This document shows positions 44,773 through 55,439 of a stretch of DNA of 64,000 nt, in pieces. Position 1 is the first letter of the stretch, and the number at the start of each line of letters is the position of its first letter. The position numbers and the translations under genes were made by a program. Origin of the DNA: Panax quinquefolius (taxonomy: Eukaryota > Streptophyta > Magnoliopsida > Apiales > Araliaceae); assembly GCA_020205615.1 (NCBI GenBank), contig CM035168.1, positions 10,048,237 through 10,112,236 of the forward strand, given 5' to 3'. The notes under the pieces were generated by a model, which worked only from the letters and a program-made list of their open reading frames with translations, was not told the DNA's origin and ran no database searches.

Positions 44773-46082
44773 TGTACGACCCCGAATTTTATGAAATGAA
44801 AGTATTCAATTTTCTTATAATTATTATTTTATTTAGTAAATAGTTAAATTGATAAAATATTAAAGTTAAGGGTGAATTGTGAAAAAATTTCAAAGTAAGC
44901 AAGTTGTCATAAAATAATCAGTGATAAAAGTACAGTAATATACGTGGTTGCATAGTAGCACACGATATTTATTATTGATGCTTACGTGAGAAGTCACTCA
45001 ATTTTATTCAATTATTTTCATAGTAATTGCATCATAGTATCTCACGTTATTGATTCAATTATTTTCACAATATTTTATATTATTAAATCAATAATTGAGA
45101 CGACAAAATTATTCATATTATTATTTACTTTATTGATAATGTTTAGAAAGTTCTGTCTAGAAAAGGGGTTTGGTCACCTAATTGCGCGCCAATAAAGAGA
45201 AATCTTTATCGGAAAGCCCCCTCTTTCCTGAGAATGATCTGATTGTTAATATTGTGAGTTATAATATTAATGATGAATGTTATTAAAAATTGAATTTAAG
45301 TTCGGAGTTGAATTTAGAGATGTGGACGAGATATTTGAGTCTGGGACGAGATATTTGAGTCCGGGACGATGAAATTAATAAAAATAGACTATAAACACAA
45401 AAATTGTCGGGGTTGACTTTTTTGGAAAAAGTTAAACTTTGAAAATTCAAAGATGAAATTGTTGATAAAAATATTTTCATTGTGTTAGGAATATTAGTGT
45501 TAGTGGAAATCGACATTTATTTTAATAATAGTTGATTTTTGGATATTAAATTAACCAAATGAGTAATTAATCAGATAAATGAGCAATTAATTACTATTAG
45601 TTCACATGCAAATAACTATTGGTTCATATGCACGGAACTATTGGTTCACATGCATGTACTATTAGGGAGGTTGTGCAAGATTGATAATACTTGAAGGACT
45701 AAACTAAAAATAGAAGATGAATGTACTAAACTGTAATAAATCGAGCCCCTAAACGTGCAATTATCGAAACTATGTTTTCCTATAAATAGAAGCTCATTTC
45801 TTCTTTCATTCTCACTAATTTACTAAGACTCACAAGAGCAACTATAGAGAGAGAAGCTATAAAGAGGAAGAATAAGAGTATTCTTCTACTTCACTATTGC
45901 AGTATCCAGTCTTCTACTAAGGTAAAGAATGTTATTTATTTCTTATTCATAAGGGTTATTATTTCTTACTATTCACTTGGGTACTATTCACTCGGGGTAT
46001 TATTTATAGGGTACTATTCACGAAGTACTATTCACGAGGAACTATTCATAGGGTACTATTCATGAAGTACTATTCATGGGTT
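44773..46082 (+). repeat. Truncated subfamily B LTR (plus strand)
   Basis: It starts TGTACGACCCCGAATTTT and parallels the split LTR at 9433, including the uninterrupted CAAGT site at 44900-44904. It carries the conserved block at 45137-45235, a TATA box at 45781 and TACTATTCAC repeats at 45965-46080. It stops at about 46082 inside those repeats, where minus-strand subfamily C sequence begins. A private stretch at 45295-45480 contains a twice-repeated GGGACGAGATATTTGAGTC(T/C). Confidence 0.82.
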
Positions 46083-46361
46083 AACACTGATTTGATTTTT
46101 TAATACCTCTAATCCGACAAAATACTGATAAAACACCTCAACATTAATTCCTTCATTTATAACCACATAAATAAATCCATCATTTATATCCACATCAAAT
46201 AAATATTTCCTTATCATATAAATCAATAATAAATTATTCATAAATAATATTACAGAATCACAATTATGACAACCAGGCTATTCCCAGGAAAGAGGGGGCT
46301 TTCCAATAATAATTATAAGAAAAATTGAATACTTTTATTTCATAAAATCCGGGGTCTTACA
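46083..46361 (-). repeat. Remnant of a third subfamily C LTR
   Basis: The sequence from AACACTGATTTGATTTTTTA matches 49611-49840 of the neighbouring LTR. It then jumps at CTTTCCAATAA to the last 55 bases before CCGGGGTCTTACA. About 600 bp are missing at an AATAA overlap. The left border meets the truncated plus LTR. Confidence 0.78.
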
Positions 46362-46395
46362 ATCTCCCCTCCTTATGAAATTTTGTCCCCGAAAT

Positions 46396-46506
46396 TTACG
46401 TACCTGGTATTTCAAAGAGTTGAGAATACATTACTTTCATTTCAAATTCCATCTTCGCTGTCATCGTGATTTCTCCATTGCTCATCTCCTGTATTTCAGA
46501 TATCAT
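46396..46506 (-). CDS. Gag-start/pol-end fusion micro-ORF, copy 1
   Basis: An intact frame of 36 codons plus TAA fills the middle of the miniature internal. It begins MISEIQEMSNGE, aligned with the gag start MASENVEISN of M2 (59666-59695). It ends EMKVMYSQLFEIPGT, aligned with the pol end EMKSRYPHLFGIPGT of M2 at about 57440-57485. The internal deletion therefore fused codons 1-10 or so of gag in frame to the last 25 or so of pol. It differs from copy 2 by four amino acids. Whether it is translated, or merely left over, is unknown. No domain is complete in it. Confidence 0.5.
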   Translation of the reverse strand: MISEIQEMSNGEITMTAKMEFEMKVMYSQLFEIPGT

Positions 46507-46862
46507 TCTAGAATAAAGCTTCAAAATAAAGGTTAATTGACATGTCATAATTTGTCAACTTAAGTAAGAAAATTCAGCTTAGGTAGGACGCACACTAGCG
46601 AAGGATATTACTCATCTCTTCCTTCCTAGTTTTAATCCTGGATCTCCGCCAGAGATCATATCCCTAAGCTCTGATACCAACTGTGACGACCCCAAAATAG
46701 GTATACAACACCCATCCAACCTATTCTGAGTCGCCAAATACATGGTACAGAAAACAACTACAACTTTATTACTACAACAACACATATGTTGTGAGTTCTG
46801 ATACAAATATATACCAACTATGACTAATGTCCCAACTGTGGACAGCACGTCACATTGATACC

Positions 46863-47213
46863 TTACATAAAAGTACAATCTAGAACTGTTTTAGAAATTA
46901 AAATCTTTGGGAAGTGCTCAAGGAAACCTTCGTACATAGGAGACCATGAATCTAAGTTATGATAGATATCATATGTCCAGAGAATTATCCTTGGTTGATC
47001 CAATAGATCCCAAAGAAAAACGAGAAGATTACTATCATGTTCCTTCCAATGGTGAGTCTTCTCTTGACATATAACTATCTCCACCGTCTGCGATTGAACA
47101 TTATATTTCAAATAAACTCCAAGATCATATAGGTAGTGCCCCTAGATATACTCAGCAAGTGGATGTGCACAACCCTGTCATATGATAACACGAGGTTGTA
47201 TATCATTAGACAT
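46863..47213 (-). pseudogene. Unrecognised 116-codon ORF inside LTR, copy 1
   Basis: From ATG at 47211-47213 to TAA at 46863-46865 the minus strand keeps one frame of 351 nt. It reads MSNDIQPRVII, then TGA (47178-47180), QGCAHPLAEYI, TAG (47142-47144), then 92 open codons including VEIVICQEKTHHWKEHDSN, LDQPRIILWTYDIYHNLDSW and MYEGFLEHFPKILISK. Copy 2 has exactly the same length, and each stop is absent from at least one of the three copies. An ancestral open frame is therefore likely. The composition (many Trp, His, Tyr) is unlike the surrounding AT-rich LTR. I do not recognise the family; it could be a captured host exon. Confidence 0.5.
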
Positions 47214-47867
47214 CTTGTATGATAGTGGCAAAACACCCTTCCAACGTTGGGTTCGCCTCACCCTATTGTTGTTCACCAAAATCAATTATTAAGTGACGTA
47301 TAAGATACGACACACACATCTTAGGTCCTCAATACAATTATATATTGTATGTCATGCCGTTTTATAATGTGTTGAGAATCTTTGACAGTCCCGGAACATC
47401 ACACTATTCCCCTGTTATCCCCGCTCGACCCAGCTACACTCTTATTACCTGAAAGGAATTGTGAAGCAAAAGGGCGAGCACAACTAGCTCAGTAAAGAAT
47501 ATCATGACTAAAGATAATTAAATAATAAATAGCATTCATCAGTAATAAATAAGAGATTTAGAACATATGGTAGATGATAAAACTTTCAACCATAGTTGCA
47601 GCGGAACGAGCAATCCATTAGAAGAGTCAAATATACTATAAAGTCTATTATCTGCTCCACATTAAATGTCCACCAACAATGTCTTATCCCTGTAATATCA
47701 ATCAACAGTTCCTTTCCATAATCATATGAATAACTCATAATCATAATTGTGATTCTATATTCCTCTTCTCATCCGGATCTAAGATAATTTTCATCACCGT
47801 CTTTACAAAAACATCAAAGATCATGGTTATACCAAATCACGCCTCTGCTCACAATCATACTAATAAA

Positions 47868-48010
47868 TTCATCTTTTTGCTTACTTCTGGGCCAAAGATA
47901 TTCATCAACAGCTTCATCTTTGCACTCTGGGCCAAAAGATATTCAATAACAGTCATCTTTGCACTACGGGCCAAGATATTCAATAACAGTTCATCTTTAC
48001 TACGGGCCAA
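47868..48010 (-). repeat. Tandem hairpin units, LTR C copy 1
   Basis: Three to four imperfect units carry TTCATCTTT, GCACT(A)CGGGCC and AAAGATATTCA. They are the more decayed counterpart of the regular array at 52016-52204. Single units recur near 48150-48180. Confidence 0.7.
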
Positions 48011-50538
48011 AGATATTAATATCTCAAAGAAATACATAATCATTTCAAATTTATATAAACCATAATTATAATCATGTTGATCAATTCACATTTGCACTTA
48101 AGCTAAAAATATTCAATTATAAATTCAATGGTCATGATCATACCAGTCAACGATTAACTTTGCACTAGGGGCCAAAGATAACCCATAGTCACGATCATAC
48201 CAATAATCTACCCATCTTTACACTTAAGTCAAAGAGAAATTTCATCACCGGAATTATAAAAATGTTATATATGATAATAAAAATAATACGATCAACAACT
48301 GTATTTAATTTAAAGAGTAAGATTTATAAATCAATGATTTCATAACACCTTAATCCAAATGTTATAAATCACTTAATAATCTCATCATCTAATATTATTA
48401 ATACTACCACAATATTTTAATCATTTCTTAAACTTATAAAAAAATTATTTTAATTGTTTACACTTTACTAATTAATGCATTTAATCATACTAAAATGCCA
48501 AACTCATAAGATTTCATCATCAATAATCACAACCCTCATTAAAAGTCTGCATATACCTTATATAGGATTTCCAAGCCATAAAATCCTATTTTCCAATTTT
48601 GTTACTTCACATAACATATTTAATTCATTTACTCATAACTAGTCCATTTTCATGAAAAATATCAAATCAGTCCAAAAAATATTTCTTTTCTGGGATTTAG
48701 CAGATTATAGTCTCATATTGAACTTATATTTTTCTCGAAATTTTTAAAATTCATTTACTATTTTTCATATGGCCAAAACTGTCTAATATTTAGACATTTA
48801 TCAAAAATTGTACTTTTGTCCAAAAATTCTGAAATTTACAGAATATACTGATGTTATATAGATGTACTCCCAATAAAAATTTCACCAATTTTGGAGTTAA
48901 CCATAAGGAGTTATAAGGGTTTACTTTTAAAATAGTCTTTTCTCATAAAATTCATAACTCCTAATCTATACATCCAAAAATTGCCATTTTTGGACACAAT
49001 CAAGGAAACTCATCAAATTATCTTTTCAAATTTTTTCAGAATTTTTGAAGGTTCGAAAAAAATACAAAACTGAAAAACATAATAACCCTTAAAATCCTTT
49101 TTACCTCGAAAAGAGCGATATTTCGACCGTAATGTAAAAGCCAAGGAACCTTGCCTTTGAATAGCAACTCTCAAAGTATCTAAATACTCACAAAATACAC
49201 TCGATAATATAGAGAGAGAAAGCTTATGTTTCTGGTGTGATTTTCAATTCTAACTCAACACTTTATTTATAGGAAAATATTAGCACGCCGAAGTAGACTT
49301 GACCTGCTACCTGATGGCTTTACCTGCTACTATTGCCACCCACCACATTTGAATTAGAATTTCAGCATATTTCTTCACCAATCATAGATGGGGCCCACGC
49401 ATTCTAGAATTTTCCACCAAAATAATAAATTCCGAAACTTCAACAATTTCTGAATCAGTCATCTCTTAAAATTCATAACAATTTATACGTTCATTTTTAA
49501 CGGTTCAAAATTTGTGGACATATATTCAACTTATATATGTATAACATATCCAAAAATCACAACGATCCAACGGTCGAATTAAAAATTAAAACTCACGCAA
49601 TATATCGTAAAAACACTGATTTGATTTTTTAATACCTCCAATCCGACAAAATACTGATAAAACATCTCAACATTAATTCCTTCATTTATAACCACATAAT
49701 AAATCCATCATTTATATCCACATCAAATAAATATTTCCTTATCATATTAATCAATAATTAATTATTCACAAATAATATTACAGAATCACAATTATGACAA
49801 CCAGGCTGTTCCCAAGAAAGAGGGGGCTTTCCAATAAGGATTTCTCCTTACTGGCGCACAATTAGGTGACCAAACCTCTCCTTAGACAGAACTTTCTAAA
49901 CATTGCCAATAATGTTATCTAATAATATTATTCAAATAATATGAATTATTGATCTGATAATAGGAAATACTGTGCAAGAAAAATTATTGAAACAACAATA
50001 ATATAAAATATCAACGCAGCAATTATTGAATCAATAAAATAAAATATTGAAAAGTAATTACTGTAACAATTATTGAGTAGTGCCTTCTTACGTAAGAATC
50101 AATAATTCAAAATATCTTTGTCGTGATACTGGTATGCTACTTTTAAGCACCACGCATATTACAATATTTTAACCACTAGGTATTCCAACAGTGTTAACGA
50201 TAACTACTACGCCGTTATTTATATAAACTCAAACTTGTCGTTTTTTTCATCCGATGCTTATTACATTATGGGGCCCATGGCTGGTTCTTGCGCCATTAAA
50301 TGCGGATATTTTTGACAAAAAGAATATTCCACGACCAAACGAATATTTCCCGACAACAATGAGTATTTTATAACCACTTGCTTATTTTGAAAAATTTCAT
50401 ATATATCACCCTTAACTTTAACTTTTTATCAATTTAACCATTTGCTGAATAATAATTATAAGAAAAATTGAATACTTTTATTTCATAAAATCTGGGGTCT
50501 TACAATATCCCCTCCTTATGAAATTTCGTCCCCGAATT

Positions 50539-50649
50539 TTACGTACCTGGTATTTCAAAGAGTTGAGAATACCTTGCTTTCATTTCAGATTCCATCTTCC
50601 CTGTCATCGTGATTTCTCCATTGCTCATCTCCTGTATTTCAGATATCAT
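50539..50649 (-). CDS. Gag-start/pol-end fusion micro-ORF, copy 2
   Basis: This second copy of the 36-codon frame lies in the internal region 50505-50824, same length and junction as copy 1 and also without stop or frameshift. It starts MISEIQEMSNGEITMTGK and ends EMKARYSQLFEIPGT. It is a little closer than copy 1 to the pol tail of M3 (EMKARYPHLFETPGT). The primer-binding site lies about 160 bases upstream in element sense, and the polypurine tract directly downstream. Translation is not shown. Confidence 0.5.
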   Translation of the reverse strand: MISEIQEMSNGEITMTGKMESEMKARYSQLFEIPGT

Positions 50650-51005
50650 TCTAGAATACAGTTTCAAAATAAAGGTTAATTGACATGTCATAATTTGTCA
50701 ACTTAAGTAAGAAAATTCAACTTAGGTAGGACACACACTAGGGAAGGATATTACTCATCTCTCCCTTCCTAGTTCTAATCTCGGATCTCTGCCAGAGATC
50801 ATATCCCTAAGCTCTGATACCAACTGTGACGACCCCAAAATAGGTATACAACACCCATCCAACCTATTCTGAGTCGCCAAATACATGGTACAGAAAACAA
50901 GTACAACTTTATTACTACAACAACACATATGATATGAGTTTTGATACAAATATATACCAACTATGACTCATGTCCCAACTGTGAACAGCACCTCACATTG
51001 ATACC

Positions 51006-51356
51006 TTACATAAAGGTACAATCTAAAACTGTTTTAGAAATTAAAATATTTGGGAAGTGCTCAAGAAAACCTTCGTACATAGGAGGCCATGAATCTAAGT
51101 TATGATAGATATCATATGTCCAGAGAATTATCCTTGGTTGATCCAATAGACCCCAAAGAAAAATGAGAAGATTAATATCATGTTCCTTCCAATGGTGAGT
51201 CTTCTCTTGACATATAACTATCTCCACCGTCTGCGATTAAACATTATATTTCAAATAAACTCCAAGATCATATAGGTAGTGCCCCTAGATATACTCAGCA
51301 AGTGGATGTGCACAACCCTGTCTTATGATAACACGAGGTTGTATATCATTAGACAT
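51006..51356 (-). pseudogene. Unrecognised 116-codon ORF inside LTR, copy 2
   Basis: Same segment as 46863-47213, with ATG at 51354-51356 and TAA at 51006-51008, again 351 nt. The first part reads MSNDIQPRVIIRQGCAHPLA, open where copy 1 has TGA. The TAG after EYI is shared with copy 1, and an additional TAA replaces the glutamine codon of the VQSQ stretch. The remaining 73 codons are open. Against copy 1 in the 3' part I see seven base differences: one silent, five replacing an amino acid and one nonsense. There is thus no sign of selection on protein since the copies separated. Confidence 0.5.
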
Positions 51357-52015
51357 CTTGTATGATAGTGGCAAAACACCCTTCCAACGTTAGGTTCGCC
51401 TCACCCTATTATTGTTCACCAAAATCAATTATTAAGTGACGTATAAGATACGACACAAACATCTTAGGTCCTCAATACAATTATATATTGTATGTCATGC
51501 CGTTTTATAATGTGTTAAGAAACTTTGACAGTCCCGGAACATCACACTATTCCCCTGTTATCCCCGCTCGACCCAGCTACACTCTTATTACCTGAAAGGA
51601 ATTGTGAAGCAAAAGGGTGAGCACAACTAGCTTAATAAAGAATATCATGACTAAAGATAATTAAATTCTCAATAGCATTCATCAGTAATAAATCAGAGAT
51701 TTAGAACATATGGTAGATGATAAAACTTTCAACCATCATTGCAGTGGAACGAACAATCCATTAGAAGAGTCAAATAGACTATAAAGTCTATTATCTGCTC
51801 CACATTAAAAGTCCACCAACAATGTTTTATCCCTGTAATATCAATCAACAGTTTCTTTTCACAATCATATGAATAACTCATAACCATAATTGTGATTCTA
51901 AATTCCTCTTCTCATCCAGGATGAAGATAATTTTCATCACCTGTCTTTACCTGAAACATCAAAGATTATGGTTATACCAAATCACAGTTCCTGTTCATAA
52001 TCATACTAATAAATT

Positions 52016-52204
52016 CATCGTTGCACTACGGGCCAAACATATTCATCAACAGTTCATCTTTGTACTACAGACCAAAGATATTCAACAACAGGTCATCTTT
52101 GCACTACGGGCCAAAGATATTTAACAACGGTTCATCTTTGCACTACAGGCCAAAGATATTCAACAACAGTTCATCTTTGCACTACAGGCCAAAGATATTA
52201 ATAT
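52016..52204 (-). repeat. Regular 39-bp hairpin array, five units
   Basis: Units start at 52016, 52055, 52094, 52133 and 52172. Each has CATCTTTG, CACTACGGGC (or CACTACAGGC) and CAAAGATATT, so ATCTTTG and CAAAGAT can pair around a 10-nt loop; an AACAACAGTT spacer follows. Because 39 is a multiple of three, an open frame with a 13-residue repeat arises on the plus strand; I treat that as incidental. The array lies downstream of the LTR promoter and would be transcribed. Confidence 0.88.
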
Positions 52205-55200
52205 CTCAAAGAAATACATAATCATTTCAAAATTTATATAAACCATAATTATAATCATGTTGATCAATTCACATTTGCACTTAAGCTAAAAATATTCAAT
52301 TGTAAATTCAATGGTCATGATCATACCAGTCAACGATTAACTTTGCACTAGGGGCCAAAGAGAACCCATAGTCACTATCATACCAATAATCTACCCATCT
52401 TTACACTTAAGTCAAAAAGAAATTTCATCACCGGGATTATAAAAATGTTATATATGATAATAAAAACAATACAATCAATAACTGCATTTAATTTCAAGAG
52501 TAAGATTCATAAATCAATGATTTAATAACACCTTAATCCAAATGTTATAAATCACTTAATAATCTCAATATCTAAAATTATTAATACTACCACAATATTT
52601 TAATCATTTCTTAAACTTATAAACAATTTATTTTAATTGTTTACACTTTACTAATTAATGCATTTAATCATACTAAAATGCCAAACTCATAAGATTTCAT
52701 CACCAATAACCACAACCCTCATCATAAGTCTGCATATACCTTATATAGGATTTCCAAGCCATAAAATCCTATTTTCCAATTTTGTTACTTTACATAACAT
52801 ATTTAATTCATTTACTCATAACTAGTCCATTTTCATGAAAAATACCAAATCAGTCCTAAAAATATTTCTTTTCTGGCATTTAGCAGAATATAGTCCCATA
52901 TTGAACATATATTTTTCTCAGAATTTTTAAAATTCATTTACTATTTTTCATATGGCCAAAACTGCCGAATATTTAGACATTTATCAAAAATTGTACTTTT
53001 GTCCAAAAATTCTAAAATTTACAGAATATACAGATGTTATATAGATGTACTCCCAATAAAAATTTCACCAATTTTGGAGTTAAACACAAGGAGTTATAAG
53101 GGTTTACTTTTAAAATAGTCTTTTCTCATAAATTTCATAACTCCTAATATGTACATCCAAAAATTGCTATTTTTGGACACAATCAAGGAAACTCATCAAA
53201 TTATCATTTTAAATTTTTCCAGAATTTTTGAAGGTCTGAAAAAAATACGAAACTGAAAAACATAATAACCCTTAAAAATCCTTTACCTCGAAAGAGCAAT
53301 ATTTCTGACCAGAATGTAAAGCCGAAGGAACCTTGCACTGAATAGCAACTCTCAAAGTATCTAAATACTCACAAAATACGCTCAATAATATATAGAGAGA
53401 AAGCTTATGTTTCTGGTGTGATTTTCAATTCTAACTCAAAGACTCTATTTATATAAAAAAATTATTAGACGTACTGGCAAAGCGGACTTGACTTTACACG
53501 ATGGCTTTACCAACCTACTATTGCCACCCACCACATTTGAATTAGAATTTATTTTGTTCTTCACCAACCATAGGTGGGGCCCACGCATTCTAGAATTTTC
53601 CACCAAAATGATAAATTAAAACTTGACAATTTACTGAACCAAATCACCTCTTAAAATTAATAACAATTTATCGTTCATTTTTACTAGTTCAAAATTTGTG
53701 GAAATATATTCAACTTATATATGTATAACATATCCAAAAATCACAACGATCCAACGGTCGGATTAAAAATTATAACTCACGCAATATATCATAAGAACAC
53801 TGATTTGATTGTTTAATACCTCCAATCCGACAAAATACTGATAAAACACCTCAATATTAATTCCTTCATTTATAACCACATAAATAAATCCATCATTTAT
53901 ATCCACATCAAATAAATATTTCCTTATCATATAAATTAATAATTAATTATTCACAAATAATATTACAGAATCACAATTATGATAACCAGCCGTTCCTGAG
54001 AAGAGGGGCTTTCAATAAGGATTTCTCCTTCTTGGCGCGCAATTAGGTGACGGACCTCTCTTTAGATGAACTTTCTAGACATTGCCAATAATGTTATCTA
54101 ATAATATTATTCAAATAATATGAATTATTAATCTGATAATGGGAAATCTTGTCTGATGAAAATTATTGAAACAACAATAATATAAAATATCAACGCAACA
54201 ATTATTGAATCAATAAAATAAAATATTAAAAAGTAATTATTGTAACAATTATTGAGTAGTGCCTTCTTACGTAAGAATCAATAATTCAAAATATCATGTA
54301 ATACTGGTGTCTTCTTTGTGCAACCACGCATATTACGTATTTTAACCACCGGATATTCCAACAAAGATTATTAATCGGTAACTACTACGTCGTTATTTAT
54401 AAAAACTCAAACTTATCGCTTTTCTTCATCCGGCGCTTATTACATTATGGGGCCCTAACCCGTTTGCTGTGAGTCGTACGGATATTCCCGACAAAAAGAA
54501 TATTCCATGACCAAACGAATATTCCCCGACAACAATGAGTATTTTATAACCACTTGCTTATTTTGAAAAATTTCATATATATCACCCTTAACTTTAACTT
54601 TTTATCAATTTAACCATTTACTAAATAATAATTATAAGAAAAATTGAATACTTTTATTTCATAAAATTCAGGGTCTTACAATCTCCCCTCCTTATCCTGG
54701 ACCATCACTCCATTCCCCGACTCCTCCCAGCTATATTCTCATTTCCTGAAGAGAACAATGAAAGAAAGGGTGAGCTCAACTAGCCCAGTAAGAAATATTA
54801 TGACTAAGATAATGCAGAATAAATTATCTTTAGCCTTTAACAGTATAACAACTGATAGAATACAATAGACAACAAGTTTTAGATCAACAATTGCAGCGGA
54901 AATAAGTAATCCATTAGAAAAGTCAAGTAAAGCATAAAATCTACTATCTTCTATGATTTAAAAAAAAAATTCATCAACTTTATCGCTGAGACTCAGCTTA
55001 ATAAATAAAATCGAATCATCCCTGCACAACAGCCAAGGATATTCAAGTAATCATCAATGGTCATGATTATACCGAATAATCCCTGGTCATAATCATACCA
55101 ACAACTGTCCATCAATGAACTACAGGCCAATGAGGACTTTTACCACATCATTCTTCACATTACGGTCATGATTATACCGAATAATCCCTGGTTATAATCA

Positions 55201-55439
55201 TACCAAGTCCATCTATGCACGTAAGCCAAAGATGACTTTAATCACAATATAAGCATGAGGATGATGACAATGACATAATAATTCAATAAAACAAGTTCAA
55301 GGATAAATTTTAAGGATTTATAATTTACTTTATCCAGAAATCAATAACGTCCAAATTGTCAACATGATACTGCTTTGTAGAGTAAAATTCAAGAATAATA
55401 TTCATGTACCAAAAATAATTTAGACAGAAAAGTAATATA

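Larger units (their letters stand above)
46682..50504 (-). repeat. LTR, subfamily C, copy 1
   Basis: About 3.8 kb, from TGTGACGACCCC after the primer-binding site (GATACCAAC, 46672-46680) to CTGGGGTCTTACA before the polypurine tract. It is longer than subfamily A through an ORF-like segment (46863-47213) and extra AT-rich DNA (48280-49080). It carries hairpin units at 47868-48010, a TATA box at 49264, the conserved block at 49805-49910, an ACGT palindrome at about 50088 and GAATATTC motifs at about 50320-50345. A CTCAAAGTATCTAAATACTC leader follows the TATA box in LTR sense. Confidence 0.92.
50825..54680 (-). repeat. LTR, subfamily C, copy 2
   Basis: About 3.86 kb, collinear with 46682-50504 over its whole length, from TGTGACGACCCC to CAGGGTCTTACA. 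It has the ORF-like segment at 51006-51356, a regular 39-bp hairpin array at 52016-52204, a TATA box at 53446, the conserved block at 53990-54075 and GAATATTC at 54498 and 54517. It is followed by ATCTCCCCTCCTTAT (the complement of the polypurine tract), then by an abrupt join to the M2 LTR at about 54691-54695 with a TTAT overlap. Confidence 0.92.
46083..54695 (-). mobile_element. Tandem array of miniature-internal gypsy elements, subfamily C
   Basis: The order in plus coordinates is: LTR fragment (46083-46361), 320-bp internal (46362-46681), LTR (46682-50504), 320-bp internal (50505-50824), LTR (50825-54680), then 15 bases of polypurine tract. Both internals keep the polypurine tract on the left and the primer-binding site on the right. 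They have the same length and the same deletion junction, so the deletion happened once before duplication or transposition. Gag, protease, RT, RNase H and integrase are all missing. This resembles a non-autonomous LTR element that must borrow proteins. Confidence 0.87.

Noticed and set aside
46612..46878. Open frame of 88 codons across the LTR/primer-site border (also 50755-50949)
   Set aside because: It crosses LTR end, primer-binding site and leader; translation has no motif and matches nothing expected. It is best seen as chance conserved by the LTR sequence itself.
52016..52204. CRISPR-like 39-bp repeats
   Set aside because: There are no unique spacers, because the units are contiguous. 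They are part of a retrotransposon LTR leader.
52021..52221. Open frame with a 13-residue repeat on the plus strand
   Set aside because: It arises because the 39-bp hairpin unit is a multiple of three. It is antisense to the LTR and has no independent evidence of coding.
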